Below are positions 25,956-35,095 of a stretch of 50,024 nt of DNA, piece after piece (position 1 is the first letter of the stretch; each line of letters opens with the position of its first letter). The position numbers and the translations under genes were made by a program. Source of the stretch: Erysipelotrichaceae bacterium (lineage in GTDB: Bacteria; Bacillota_I; Bacilli_A; Erysipelotrichales; Erysipelotrichaceae). The notes under the pieces are model-generated. The model searched no databases. It was not told the origin of the DNA and saw nothing but the letters and a program-made list of their open reading frames with translations. The DNA lies in NCBI GenBank assembly GCA_017454765.1, contig JAFTCJ010000001.1, positions 1-50,024 on the forward strand, in the 5' to 3' direction.

Positions 25956-26219
25956 TTACTCGACAGTTGCGACAGCTTTAGCTAAACGAGCTTTTTGTCT
26001 TGCAACGTAGTTTTTATGTTTTAAACGGCTGCTTGCGGCCTTATCCAGAAGCGAGTTGGCTTCGTTGAATGCCTTGACAGCGGCTTCTTTGTCTTTTGCA
26101 GCTACAGCGGCATTGACTTTCTTCATCGCAGTCTTCAGACGGGACTTCTCGGAAGAATTTTTTCTGTTCGCTTTGGCATTGGTCAGGGCTCTCTTCTTTT
26201 GAGACTTAATATTTGCCAT
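25956..26219 (-). CDS. rpsT: 30S ribosomal protein S20
   Basis: An 87-residue, very basic three-helix protein that binds 16S rRNA in the small subunit. The N-terminus MANIKSQKKRALTNAKANRKN is characteristic and the full length is normal. GGAGGATCT precedes the ATG. It stands alone with a near-consensus promoter and its own terminator, transcribed against glgP and divergently from fmt. Confidence 0.97.
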   Translation of the reverse strand: MANIKSQKKRALTNAKANRKNSSEKSRLKTAMKKVNAAVAAKDKEAAVKAFNEANSLLDKAASSRLKHKNYVARQKARLAKAVATVE

Positions 26220-26251
26220 AGATCCTCCTTACTTTATTTTTACGCTTTCTT

Positions 26252-26280
26252 ATTATATGCAAATCACCTGGAAAATGCAA
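26252..26280 (-). promoter_or_regulatory. rpsT promoter
   Basis: On the minus strand TTGCAT and TATAAT are separated by exactly 17 bp. RNA would start about 25 nt before the rpsT ATG. This is one of the clearest sigma-A promoters in the window. Confidence 0.82.
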
Positions 26281-26289
26281 TAAATACTG

Positions 26290-26295
26290 TATAAT
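26290..26295 (+). promoter_or_regulatory. fmt -10 box, leaderless geometry
   Basis: TATAAT ends 9 nt before the fmt ATG (26305). RNA should start 0-4 nt before the codon, so little or no leader is possible. There is no Shine-Dalgarno sequence and no good -35 at 17 bp. Confidence 0.5.
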
Positions 26296-26304
26296 ATTAG
26301 TATT

Positions 26305-27243
26305 ATGGATTACAGCAGATACCGCATCGTTTTCATGGGTACACCGGCTTTTGCCTCCAATATTCTGGAAGGTCTTTTCAAGCAGGGCTACAACATCGTT
26401 TCCGTCGTGAGCCAGCCGGATAAATTATACGGCAGAAAACGGGAACTGAAGGCTTCCGAAGTCAAGGAAAAAGCCCTGGAGCTTTCGATCCCGGTGCTGA
26501 CACCGGAAAAGATCAGGGAAGATTACGAAGGGGTCCTTACCTATAAACCGGATCTGATCATCACGGCCGCATACGGCCAGTTTATACCGCAGGTATTGCT
26601 GGATTATCCGAAATTCGGATGCATCAATGCCCACGGATCGCTTTTGCCCAGATACAGAGGCGGAGCCCCGATCCAGAGAGCCATCATCAACGGCGAGAAG
26701 CAGACCGGCATCACCATCCAGTACATGGTGAAACAGATGGACAGGGGAGACATCCTTGCAAAGAAGGCCATCGATATCGGTATCGAGGATACCAACAGCA
26801 CGATGTTTGAAAAACTGTCGGATCTGGCTTTGGATATGCTGATCGATCTGCTGCCGAAACTATTTGAAGGAAATGTTGAGGCACTTGCCCAGAACGAGGA
26901 AGAGGCCACTTATGCATATAATCTGGAAAAAGAGATCGAACATGTCGGTTTCGAGGAAGATGTGAAGAAAGTATACGATCACATCCGCGGTCTTCTGGAT
27001 CAGCCGGGTGCTTATTTTGTATATAAGAATAAAAAATACAAGATCGAGAAAGCATTCTATGAAGAATGCGAAGGGACCGAAGCGGGTATATTCAAAGGAC
27101 TGGAAAAGGATTATCTCAGGATCGACTGCAACAACGGTTTCATCAAAGTTTATATGATCAGACCCGAAGGAAAGAATTCGATGGATGCGAAGGCTTTCTA
27201 CAACGGAGTCGGCAGAAATATGGCAGGTGAAAGACTTGAATAA
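26305..27243 (+). CDS. fmt: Methionyl-tRNA formyltransferase
   Basis: Formylates initiator Met-tRNA with 10-formyl-tetrahydrofolate; 312 residues, the normal size. The catalytic trio is Asn108 and His110 in [14 protein letters not shown] and Asp146 in QMDRGD; the N-terminus ([11 protein letters not shown]) is typical. The C-terminal OB-like domain that contacts tRNA runs from about residue 205. No ribosome-binding site is seen before the ATG, and a -10 box lies 9 nt upstream. The 3' end overlaps the likely start of lepA. Confidence 0.96.
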   Translation: MDYSRYRIVFMGTPAFASNILEGLFKQGYNIVSVVSQPDKLYGRKRELKASEVKEKALELSIPVLTPEKIREDYEGVLTYKPDLIITAAYGQFIPQVLLDYPKFGCINAHGSLLPRYRGGAPIQRAIINGEKQTGITIQYMVKQMDRGDILAKKAIDIGIEDTNSTMFEKLSDLALDMLIDLLPKLFEGNVEALAQNEEEATYAYNLEKEIEHVGFEEDVKKVYDHIRGLLDQPGAYFVYKNKKYKIEKAFYEECEGTEAGIFKGLEKDYLRIDCNNGFIKVYMIRPEGKNSMDAKAFYNGVGRNMAGERLE

Positions 27244-29044
27244 GAAGAATATCAGGAATTTTTCCATCATCGCTCATATCGACCACGGCAAGTCCACTCT
27301 GGCGGACCGCATTTTGGAACTGACCGATACCGTATCCAAAAGAGAGATGCAGGATCAGATCCTGGATTCCCTGGATCTGGAAAGAGAGAGAGGCATCACG
27401 ATCAAACTGAACGTCGTTCAGCTTTCCTACAAGGCCAAAGACGGTCAGGAATATATCTTCCATCTGATCGATACACCGGGCCATGTCGACTTTTCCTATG
27501 AGGTGTCCAGATCCCTGGCAGCCTGTGACGGAGCAATTCTCGTGGTAGATGCATCGCAGGGCATCGAAGCCCAGACTCTGGCAAATACCTACCTGGCTTT
27601 GGACAATGATCTGGAGATCCTGCCGGTCATCAACAAGATCGATCTGCCCAGTGCCGATATCGAGCGGACAAAGAAAGAGATCGAAGACGTCATCGGTCTG
27701 GACTGTTCCTATGCACCGTGTATCTCGGCAAAGACAGGACTGAATGTGGAAGATGTCCTGGAGGGTATCGTGAAATATCTGCCGGCGCCCAAAGGCGATG
27801 ATGAGAATCCCTTGAAGGCCCTGGTCTTTGATTCCTACTACGATTCCTACCGCGGTGTCGTCGTTTTCGTCTGTATCAAGGAAGGAAAGGTCAAAGTCGG
27901 CGACCATATCCGCTTCATGCAGAGTGAAAGCGAATATGAAGTGACGGAGGTCGGCGTCAAGACGCCCAACGAAGTCAAGAGAGGATCCCTGTCGGCCGGG
28001 GAAGTCGGTTATCTGTGCGCTTCGATCAAATCGATCAAGGATATCCATATCGGCGATACGATCACGCTGAAGAACAATCCCTGTGATGAGGCCTTGCCGG
28101 GTTACCGGAAGATGAATCCGATGGTCTACTGCGGCATGTATCCGACCGACAACAACAAATACAACGATCTCAGGGACGCTCTGGAGAAGCTGCAGCTCAA
28201 CGATTCATCGCTGACTTTTGAAGCGGAATCTTCCAAAGCACTGGGTTTCGGTTTCCGTCTGGGATTCCTGGGGCTTCTGCATATGGAAGTCGTCCAGGAG
28301 AGACTGGAAAGGGAATATAACCTCAACCTGATCGCTACGGCTCCTTCCGTCATCTATAAGGTCACTTTAACGGACGGAACAGTCAAATATATCGATAATC
28401 CTTCGATGATGCCGGATTCCAATCTGATCGAATTCATTGAGGAACCTTATGTATTGGCTTCGATCATGGTCCCCAATGAATATATCGGACCGATCATGCA
28501 GCTGTCCCAGGACAAAAGAGGCATCTACAAAGACATGGTCTATATCGATGACAACCGCAATCAGCTGATGTATGAGATGCCTTTAAGCGAGATCATCTTT
28601 GAATATTTCGACAGGCTCAAATCCGTTTCCAGAGGCTATGCCTCGCTGGATTATGAACTGGTGGGATATCGGAAGTCCAATCTGGTCAAGATGGATATCC
28701 TGATCAACGGTGAGATCATCGACGCTTTAAGCATCATCGTACACAGGGATTTTGCCTATCAAAGAGGACAGGCGATCACGGTCAAGCTCAAGGAGATCCT
28801 GCCCAAGCAGCAGTTTGAGATCCCTATCCAGGCTGCCATCGGCAACAAGGTCCTGGCCAGGACCAATATCAAGTCTTTGAGAAAAGACGTGCTTGCGAAG
28901 TGCTACGGCGGCGATATCTCGCGCAAGAAAAAGCTTCTCGAGAAGCAAAGAGAGGGCAAGAAGCGCATGAAGGCCGTCGGCAGTGTGGAGATACCGCAGG
29001 AAGCTTTCATGGCTGTGCTGGCTTTGGATGATGACAAGAATTAA
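27236..29044 (+). CDS. lepA: Elongation factor 4 (LepA)
   Basis: Ribosome-associated GTPase of about 602 residues. The G domain shows G1 [10 protein letters not shown]2 RGITIKL, G3 DTPGH and G4 NKID. Domains II, III and V and the LepA-specific C-terminal domain ([20 protein letters not shown]) follow, distinguishing it from EF-G. The start is uncertain: TTG at 27236 has AGGTGA 5 nt upstream, while a GTG at 27227 would add three residues without a ribosome site. Either start overlaps the fmt stop at 27243, implying coupling to fmt. Confidence 0.94.
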   Translation: MNKKNIRNFSIIAHIDHGKSTLADRILELTDTVSKREMQDQILDSLDLERERGITIKLNVVQLSYKAKDGQEYIFHLIDTPGHVDFSYEVSRSLAACDGAILVVDASQGIEAQTLANTYLALDNDLEILPVINKIDLPSADIERTKKEIEDVIGLDCSYAPCISAKTGLNVEDVLEGIVKYLPAPKGDDENPLKALVFDSYYDSYRGVVVFVCIKEGKVKVGDHIRFMQSESEYEVTEVGVKTPNEVKRGSLSAGEVGYLCASIKSIKDIHIGDTITLKNNPCDEALPGYRKMNPMVYCGMYPTDNNKYNDLRDALEKLQLNDSSLTFEAESSKALGFGFRLGFLGLLHMEVVQERLEREYNLNLIATAPSVIYKVTLTDGTVKYIDNPSMMPDSNLIEFIEEPYVLASIMVPNEYIGPIMQLSQDKRGIYKDMVYIDDNRNQLMYEMPLSEIIFEYFDRLKSVSRGYASLDYELVGYRKSNLVKMDILINGEIIDALSIIVHRDFAYQRGQAITVKLKEILPKQQFEIPIQAAIGNKVLARTNIKSLRKDVLAKCYGGDISRKKKLLEKQREGKKRMKAVGSVEIPQEAFMAVLALDDDKN

Positions 29045-30110
29045 ACATCTTTATCTGCATGTGCCGTTCTGTTCCAGTATCTGTTACTACTGTGACTTCT
29101 GCCACAGGATCTTTGATGAGAAACTCTCTGAAAGATGGCTGGACAGACTGGAAGAGGAGATCAGGGAAAACTGTCACGGTCAGTATGAGACGATCTATAT
29201 CGGTGGGGGAACGCCCACCGTTTTATCATATGTGCAGCTTGAGAGCTTATTGGGCCTGATCGCACCTTATGCGAAGGAATGTATCGAGTACACGATCGAA
29301 GTCAATCCGGAATCCCTGGATGAAGAAAAGATCCGCTTATTCGTTCAATACGGGATCAGCAGGATCTCGATGGGCGTGCAGAGTTCGGATGATGCAATCC
29401 TGAGATCGATCGGAAGAAGACACAGTTTTTCCGATGTGAAAGAAAAGATCAGGCTTCTGAAGAAGAACGGTCTTGAAAACATCAGTGTCGATCTGATGTA
29501 TTCACTGCCCGGTCAGGATCTCGATATCCTTGAAAAAAGCATCGATGATGTCGTGAAACTGGAAGTTCCGCACATTTCCCTGTATTCCCTGACGATCGAA
29601 GAGAATTCCGTTTTCGGCAAAAAGGGCATCTCAAATCTCGATGAAGAGATTGAAGAGGATATGTATGAGCTGATCGGCAGAAAGCTGAAAGAAAAGGGCT
29701 ATATCCATTACGAGGTCTCCAATTACTGTCTGGAAGGTTATCATTCAAGACATAATATGGGCTATTGGGATTATGAAGATTTTCTCGGTGTGTCATTGTC
29801 TGCATCCGGCAAGATCGGCAACAACCGCTATACCAACACCAGGTCATTTGAGAAATATCTTGGAGGGAAGGATATCAGGGACGAGAATCTGTATCTGGAA
29901 AACGATGAGATGGAATTCGAACATATCATGATGTCCTTAAGGACGATATACGGTCTTGATATCGAAGCGTTCAACCGGAAATATCACTGTGATCTGCTGA
30001 AGAAATATCATAAAGGTGTTTCCAATCCGGACATTGCCGTGAAGGAAGGAAGACTGATCTGTACGAATCTGGAAATCCTCAACCGCATCCTGCTGGATTT
30101 CATGATCTGA
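29031..30110 (+). CDS. hemW: HemW-like radical SAM protein (heme chaperone / HemN family)
   Basis: A 359-residue radical SAM protein. The cluster motif is [11 protein letters not shown] (CxxxCxxC plus the extra C typical of HemN/HemW). [10 protein letters not shown] follows, then [28 protein letters not shown], and a HemN C-terminal domain. HemW proteins bind heme and are not coproporphyrinogen oxidases. The lepA-hemW order is common in Firmicutes and supports this call. The start is inside the end of lepA (overlap about 14 bp); ATGs at 29028 and 29031 are equally possible and neither has a clear ribosome site. The protein lacks about 15 residues of an upstream in-frame extension that does not look like the family. 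Confidence 0.87.
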   Translation: MTRIKHLYLHVPFCSSICYYCDFCHRIFDEKLSERWLDRLEEEIRENCHGQYETIYIGGGTPTVLSYVQLESLLGLIAPYAKECIEYTIEVNPESLDEEKIRLFVQYGISRISMGVQSSDDAILRSIGRRHSFSDVKEKIRLLKKNGLENISVDLMYSLPGQDLDILEKSIDDVVKLEVPHISLYSLTIEENSVFGKKGISNLDEEIEEDMYELIGRKLKEKGYIHYEVSNYCLEGYHSRHNMGYWDYEDFLGVSLSASGKIGNNRYTNTRSFEKYLGGKDIRDENLYLENDEMEFEHIMMSLRTIYGLDIEAFNRKYHCDLLKKYHKGVSNPDIAVKEGRLICTNLEILNRILLDFMI

Positions 30111-30178
30111 GCATCGTTTTTTCGAATAAATTATGTGTTGATTATGTGAAAACAGTGTTAAAATAATTTTAAGAGTTA

Positions 30179-30213
30179 GGTACCCTTGTACCCAATAATA
30201 ATACTGCTAAGAT
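30179..30213 (+). promoter_or_regulatory. Maltodextrin operon promoter with overlapping operator
   Basis: TTGTAC (30186-30191) and the extended -10 TGCTAAGAT (30205-30213) are 16 bp apart, placing the RNA start near 30220 and the GGGGGAG site in a short leader. A perfect inverted repeat GGTAC-CCTT-GTACC (30179-30192) covers the -35, a position suited to a repressor. An alternative upstream promoter (TTGATT at 30138, TAAAAT at 30159) has a 15-bp spacer. TGAAAACAGTGTTA at 30147-30160 is a weak match to a catabolite (cre) site. Confidence 0.5.
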
Positions 30214-30240
30214 ACATGTGTCTGAAAAAGGGGGAGTATC

Positions 30241-31434
30241 ATGGCCACAATTAGTTTACAACATATTCAGAAAATCTATCCGAATGCTGCTGTTCAGGAG
30301 CGCAGGAAAAAAAGAGGTGATGATCCGAACAAGAAGAGAAACAATCTGAAGGTTACGGAGGAAGGTGTTGTTGCGGTCGACGATTTCAATCTGGAGATAG
30401 CCGATAAGGAATTTATCGTTTTTGTCGGTCCTTCAGGCTGCGGCAAATCAACAACGCTGAGAATGGTTGCCGGACTCGAGGATATCACCAGAGGCGATCT
30501 TTACATCGACGGTGTCAGGATGAACGATGTCGAACCGAAAGACAGGGATATCGCAATGGTCTTCCAGAACTATGCTCTGTATCCGCACATGACTGTCAGA
30601 CAGAATCTTGAATTCCCGCTGACGCTGCGCAAGGTTCCGAAAGAACAGATGGACAAACAGGTCGATGAAGCTGCAGATATCTTAGGCATCACAGAGTATC
30701 TCAACAGAAAGCCGAAAGCTCTTTCCGGCGGTCAGAGACAGCGTGTTGCGATCGGACGTGCGATCGTTCGTGAACCCAAGGTCCTGCTGATGGATGAGCC
30801 GCTGTCCAATCTGGATGCAAAACTGAGAAACCAGATGCGTGCCGAGATCATCAAACTCAGACAGAGGATCGATTCCACCTTTATTTACGTTACCCATGAC
30901 CAGACGGAAGCCATGACACTTGGAGACAGGATCGTCATCATGAAGGACGGCGAGATCCAGCAGATCGGCACTCCGCAGGAAGTGTTCAACAAACCGCTGA
31001 ATACATTCGTAGCCGGATTCATCGGCATGCCGCAGATGAACTTCTATGACGGAAGACTGGTCAAGGAAGGCGACAAGTACGTGATCGAGGTCCTCGGTGC
31101 ACGTATCGTCCCGACGGCTGACAAGCAGAAGCGTCTGAAAGAGAGAAATACACCGGAGATGGATATCACTGTCGGTGCTAGACCTGAACATATCTCTCTG
31201 AAAGAGGTTGACGGTGCCATGATCGAAGGTGTCGTCGATGTTTCGGAAATGATGGGAAGCTCTGTCCATATCCACCTGAATGCCGGCGGACGTGACAGCA
31301 TCATCATCGTTCCGACGATCGATCTCAAGGATGATGAATATCCGACGATCGGCTCGAAAGTCCGTTTCACATTCGCTCCCAATGTCGTTCACATGTTCGA
31401 CAAGGAAACAGGCGAAAACCTGGAATATAAGTAA
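30241..31434 (+). CDS. msmK: Sugar ABC transporter ATPase (MsmK/UgpC/MalK type)
   Basis: ATPase that powers carbohydrate importers, 397 residues. Walker A is GPSGCGKST, Q-loop MVFQNYALYPHMTV, signature LSGGQRQRV, Walker B LLMDEPLSNLD and switch VTHDQTEA. The C-terminal TOBE/OB domain (from about residue 250, MNFYDGRLVKEGDKY) is where regulation occurs in this family. Residues 16-42 hold a basic insertion (QERRKKRGDDPNKKRNNLK) between the first two strands that common MsmK proteins lack. It is first in the maltodextrin operon; Firmicute MsmK often serves several importers. Confidence 0.92.
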   Translation: MATISLQHIQKIYPNAAVQERRKKRGDDPNKKRNNLKVTEEGVVAVDDFNLEIADKEFIVFVGPSGCGKSTTLRMVAGLEDITRGDLYIDGVRMNDVEPKDRDIAMVFQNYALYPHMTVRQNLEFPLTLRKVPKEQMDKQVDEAADILGITEYLNRKPKALSGGQRQRVAIGRAIVREPKVLLMDEPLSNLDAKLRNQMRAEIIKLRQRIDSTFIYVTHDQTEAMTLGDRIVIMKDGEIQQIGTPQEVFNKPLNTFVAGFIGMPQMNFYDGRLVKEGDKYVIEVLGARIVPTADKQKRLKERNTPEMDITVGARPEHISLKEVDGAMIEGVVDVSEMMGSSVHIHLNAGGRDSIIIVPTIDLKDDEYPTIGSKVRFTFAPNVVHMFDKETGENLEYK

Positions 31435-31444
31435 AAAAAGGTGT

Positions 31445-31462
31445 TGACCGGTCCTGACCGGT
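31445..31462 (+). repeat. Paired TGACCGGT repeats / short hairpin between msmK and malE
   Basis: TGACCGGT occurs at 31445-31452 and again at 31455-31462, exactly 10 bp apart (one helical turn). Because ACCGGT is self-complementary, the two copies also form a 6-bp hairpin with a CCTG loop in the RNA. No T-run follows. It could be an operator, an mRNA processing or stabilising stem, or chance. Confidence 0.45.
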
Positions 31463-31494
31463 AAACATAGATTATCAAAGTAAGGAGGAAAAAA

Positions 31495-32721
31495 ATGAAA
31501 AAGTTAATCACTTTGTGCATTGCTTTACTGATGGTATTCACATTGGTAGGCTGCTCAAAAAAATCAGGCGGTGAAGAAGCTCCGGCTGACGACAAGGTTG
31601 CAGTAACTGTAACTGTATGGGGTCCGCAGGAAGACCAGTCCGAAGAAAACGGCAAATGGCTGCAGACAATGTGCGAACAGTTCGCTGCCGCTCATCCTGA
31701 GTGGGAGATCACATTCAACTACGGTGTCTGCTCTGAAGGCGATGCCAAGACGAATGTAACGACTGACCCGGCTGCTGCTGCTGATGTCTACATGTACGCA
31801 AACGACCAGATTCCTGATCTTCTCAAGGCTGGTGCTATTGCTGAATTAGGCGGAAAGACTCTTGACACGATCAAGGCCAACAACTCCGCTACTACTGTAA
31901 ACACAGTCACTTATAACGGTTCCGTTTACGGTGCTCCGTATTCAGGAAACACCTGGTTCATGTACTATGACAAGAGCGTCTTCTCTGATGAAGATATCAA
32001 GTCTCTGGATGCTATGCTCGAAAAGGGCAAGGTTGCATTCCCGCTCAACAACTCATGGTATATCGCTGCATTCTATGTAGCTAACGGATGCACTCTGTTC
32101 GGCGCTGACGGCGGCGATGCTGCTGCCGGATTCGATTTCTCTGGTGACAAGGCTGTAGCTGTTACAGATTACCTCGTAGATCTCGTAGCTAATCCGAACT
32201 TCGTCAACGGCGATGTTTCTACCGGTACGGATATTTCCGCTTTCTTCTCAGGTGACTGGGATTACCAGAAAGCTAAGGATTCCTATGGTGACAATTTAGG
32301 TATCGCTGCTTCTCCTTGCTACACGCTCAACGGAGAAGAAAAGCAGATGAAGGCTTTCGCCGGATCTAAGGCTGTCGGTGTCAACCCGACGACTGCTCTT
32401 TATGCTGAGCATCCTGAGATCGCTGTTGCTTTAGCTGCTTACCTCGGTGGCACAGAAGCTCAGCAGGCTCACTTTGACCTCAGAGAAGTCATTCCTACAG
32501 ATTCCAAGATCAACGTAGGTGAGAACGCTCTGGCTAAGGCAAAGATGGATACAATGGCATATGCTTCCATCGTTCAGCCTCTGCAGGCAGATATGGGCAA
32601 CTACTGGACACCTGCTCAGTCAATGGGCGATGAACTCGTTGCCGGTACTGTAACTCATGCAAATGCTGCTGAGAAGACAGAAGCAATGAACAATTCTCTG
32701 AACTCATCTGCAGTTCAGTAA
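31495..32721 (+). CDS. malE: Maltose/maltodextrin-binding lipoprotein (SBP family 1)
   Basis: Extracellular binding protein, 408 residues, with signal MKKLITLCIALLMVFTLVGC (lipobox LVGC, Cys20) and an acidic linker. The fold is that of family-1 sugar-binding proteins: VTVWGPQEDQSEENGKWLQ at the start, YGAPYSGNTWFMYYDKSVF and KAFAGSKAVGVNP further on. Aromatic residues (Trp, Tyr) are well spread, as expected for a sugar cleft. The ligand is inferred as maltodextrin from MalQ and the amylase next door. TAAGGAGG stands ahead of the ATG. A terminator-like hairpin after the gene probably keeps its mRNA in excess. Confidence 0.9.
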   Translation: MKKLITLCIALLMVFTLVGCSKKSGGEEAPADDKVAVTVTVWGPQEDQSEENGKWLQTMCEQFAAAHPEWEITFNYGVCSEGDAKTNVTTDPAAAADVYMYANDQIPDLLKAGAIAELGGKTLDTIKANNSATTVNTVTYNGSVYGAPYSGNTWFMYYDKSVFSDEDIKSLDAMLEKGKVAFPLNNSWYIAAFYVANGCTLFGADGGDAAAGFDFSGDKAVAVTDYLVDLVANPNFVNGDVSTGTDISAFFSGDWDYQKAKDSYGDNLGIAASPCYTLNGEEKQMKAFAGSKAVGVNPTTALYAEHPEIAVALAAYLGGTEAQQAHFDLREVIPTDSKINVGENALAKAKMDTMAYASIVQPLQADMGNYWTPAQSMGDELVAGTVTHANAAEKTEAMNNSLNSSAVQ

Positions 32722-32738
32722 TCTGCATCTCTACTATG

Positions 32739-32773
32739 AAACCGCAGTCAGTTTTCATACTGGCTGCGGTTTT
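32739..32773 (+). terminator. Intra-operon attenuator after malE
   Basis: A 13-bp stem with one G-T pair (AAACCGCAGTCAG with CTGGCTGCGGTTT) around an 8-nt loop, followed by TTTTC. It lies between the binding-protein gene and the permeases, where partial termination would set a high ratio of binding protein to membrane components. Confidence 0.72.
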
Positions 32774-32799
32774 CTCTGATGACATACCGGAGGTTATTT

Positions 32800-34146
32800 A
32801 TGGAAAATAATCGTTCTAATGTTAAAAACGCATTACTACATGGTGATTTGTACACAAGATTATCTGCTGTTGTAATGGGTCTGGGCATGATCGGTCATAA
32901 ACAGGTGATTAAAGGATGTATGGTTCTTCTGTGCCAGCTTGCTTTCATCTTCTTTATGTTCGATTCCGGAATCCATGCACTCTTGATGATGCCTTCTCTT
33001 GGTACAAGAGCACAGGAAAAAGTCTGGAATGAAGCAAAACAGATATATGAATATATCGCTGGTGATAATTCCCAGCAGATCCTTCTTGCGGGCGTTGTAA
33101 CATGTTTTGTAATTGCAGCTATCATCGTACTCTGGATCATCCAGATGAGATTCTCCTATAAGCTGCAGAAAGAGCTTGAAGAGAAGGGACATGTACCGAC
33201 ATTCAAGGAAGATATCAGAAATCTCTTCGACAAGAATCTGCATATCACCCTGATGACACTGCCGTGTCTCGGTATCCTGATATTCAATATCGTTCCGCTG
33301 GTCTACATGATCTCCATGGCCTTTACGACCTATTCAAAAGAAGACGAACATCTCATGCTGTTCGACTGGTGCGGACTTCGTCAGTTTTCCCGTGTTCTGA
33401 ATATGAAGGGCAATATCGGCAGACAGTTCTGGCACGTTCTGGGCTGGACGATCGTCTGGGCGATATTCGCCACATTCCTGAACTACATTCTCGGTATGAT
33501 TCTGGCGATGGTCATCAACCGCAGAGACACGAAGGGCAAAGCTTTCTGGCGTTTCTGTTTCATCCTGTCGATCGCTGTTCCGCAGTTCGTCACGCTGATG
33601 ATCATGAACATCATGCTGCAGCCTTCAGGTGCAGTCAATATCTTATTGCAGAACCTGGGACTGATCAGTTCGCCGCTGCCGTTCTGGCAGAACGCGACCT
33701 GGGCAAGGATCACGATCATCGTGATCAATATCTGGATCGGTATCCCGTATACGATGCTTCAGATCACAGGCATCCTGCAGAATATCCCTGCAGAGCTCTA
33801 TGAGGCAGCCAAGATGGACGGTGCCGGACCGGTGAAGATCTTCTTCAAGATCACATTGCCTTACATGCTGTTTGTCACTACACCGTATCTGATTTCAAGC
33901 TTTGTCGGCAACATCAACAACTTTGGTGTCATTTATCTGCTTTCAGGCGGCGGACCGACCTACGTCGGCGATACTGCCGGTCAGACCGACCTGCTTGTTA
34001 CATGGCTCTATAAGCTTACGATCGATCAGCAGTACTACAATCTGGGTGCTGTCATCGGTATCATGACATTCGTAATCCTGACTATCGTAACACTGATTAC
34101 ATACAGGAATTCCGGATCCTACAAGAATGAGGAGGCGTTCATGTGA
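32800..34146 (+). CDS. malF: Maltodextrin ABC transporter permease (MalF type)
   Basis: Membrane subunit of 448 residues. An N-terminal part with two or three hydrophobic segments (QVIKGCMVLLCQLAFIFFMF and a second near residue 100) is joined to the BPD core; the coupling loop is PAELYEAAKMDGAGPVKIFFKITLP. SGGGPTYVGDTAGQTD near the end is typical of MalF of Firmicutes. GGAGGTT stands before the ATG at 32800; a longer in-frame start at 32779 lacks a ribosome site. The gene overlaps malG by one base. Confidence 0.9.
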   Translation: MENNRSNVKNALLHGDLYTRLSAVVMGLGMIGHKQVIKGCMVLLCQLAFIFFMFDSGIHALLMMPSLGTRAQEKVWNEAKQIYEYIAGDNSQQILLAGVVTCFVIAAIIVLWIIQMRFSYKLQKELEEKGHVPTFKEDIRNLFDKNLHITLMTLPCLGILIFNIVPLVYMISMAFTTYSKEDEHLMLFDWCGLRQFSRVLNMKGNIGRQFWHVLGWTIVWAIFATFLNYILGMILAMVINRRDTKGKAFWRFCFILSIAVPQFVTLMIMNIMLQPSGAVNILLQNLGLISSPLPFWQNATWARITIIVINIWIGIPYTMLQITGILQNIPAELYEAAKMDGAGPVKIFFKITLPYMLFVTTPYLISSFVGNINNFGVIYLLSGGGPTYVGDTAGQTDLLVTWLYKLTIDQQYYNLGAVIGIMTFVILTIVTLITYRNSGSYKNEEAFM

Positions 34147-35021
34147 TGAATAACGAACTTGAGAAAAACAAACTGAGTCCCAGAAGAAGACTCGTCAATT
34201 TCCTTGTACATCTCATGCTGGCTGTTCTGGCGATCATCTGGGTCCTTCCGATCTTCTGGATCGTACTGACCAGTTTCCGTGCAGAACCGGGTGCTTATAC
34301 CAGCACATTCCTGCCCAAGGGCTATACGTTCAACAACTACATCAAGCTGTTCACTGACAGAAACGTCCTGAATTTCCCGAAGATGTTCCTGAATACACTG
34401 ATCATAGCGATATTCTGCTGCATCTTCTCGACATTCTTCGTGCTGTCTGTCTCGTATTCCCTGTCCAGGATGCGTTTCGGCTTCCGTAAGCCTTATATGA
34501 ATATCGCCATGATATTGGGACTGTTCCCCGGATTCATGGCTATGGTGGCCCAGTATTTCATTCTGAAGGCATTGGGACTCACGGAAGGATCAGCGATCAG
34601 GATCGGTCTTATCATCGTCTACTCGGCATGTACGGGTCTCGGTTTCCAGATCGCGAAAGGTTTCTTCGATACCATCCCTCGTTCGATCGACGAGGCTGCC
34701 ATCATCGACGGTGCCACACAGTGGCAGGTATTTACCAGGATAACGATGCCGCTTTCAAAACCGATCGTTATCTATACCGTCATGACTTCATTCATTGCGC
34801 CTTGGGTCGACTTCGTATTTGCGAAGGTCATATGCAGGGCGAATGCGGATCAGTTCACGGTCGCCATCGGTCTGTGGAACATGCTGCAGAAAGAATATAT
34901 CTATCAGTGGTATACATGTTTCGCTGCCGGTGCGGTCGTCATTTCGATCCCGATTGCGATATTGTTCATTTACATGCAGCGGTTCTATGTAGAAGGCATG
35001 GCCGGTGCTGTAAAAGGATAA
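34146..35021 (+). CDS. malG: Maltodextrin ABC transporter permease (MalG type)
   Basis: Second membrane subunit, 291 residues, six predicted membrane segments. VLPIFWIVLTSFRAEPGAY follows the first helix and the coupling loop is PRSIDEAAIIDGATQWQVFTRITMP. The C-terminus (FIYMQRFYVEGMAGAVKG) is typical of MalG. The ATG at 34146 shares a base with the malF stop; a GTG one codon earlier is also possible, both behind GAGGAGG. It ends the operon at a strong terminator. Confidence 0.91.
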   Translation: MNNELEKNKLSPRRRLVNFLVHLMLAVLAIIWVLPIFWIVLTSFRAEPGAYTSTFLPKGYTFNNYIKLFTDRNVLNFPKMFLNTLIIAIFCCIFSTFFVLSVSYSLSRMRFGFRKPYMNIAMILGLFPGFMAMVAQYFILKALGLTEGSAIRIGLIIVYSACTGLGFQIAKGFFDTIPRSIDEAAIIDGATQWQVFTRITMPLSKPIVIYTVMTSFIAPWVDFVFAKVICRANADQFTVAIGLWNMLQKEYIYQWYTCFAAGAVVISIPIAILFIYMQRFYVEGMAGAVKG

Positions 35022-35043
35022 TCATCAATCAACAGTTCACAAG

Positions 35044-35073
35044 AAAAGCACAAGATCTGATCTTGTGCTTTTT
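35044..35073 (+). terminator. Terminator of the maltodextrin transporter operon
   Basis: AAAAGCACAAGA (35044-35055) pairs with TCTTGTGCTTTT (35061-35072) around a 5-nt loop, with further T. It lies between malG and the convergent amylase gene; the stem is also A-rich on its left side, so it may act both ways. Confidence 0.87.
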
Positions 35074-35095
35074 AATTCAGATAATGATTGATGTT

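Noticed and set aside
30147..30160. TGAAAACAGTGTTA as a cre site for the maltodextrin operon
   Set aside because: It has two mismatches, one in the central CG, so it is mentioned only as a weak candidate in the promoter entry.
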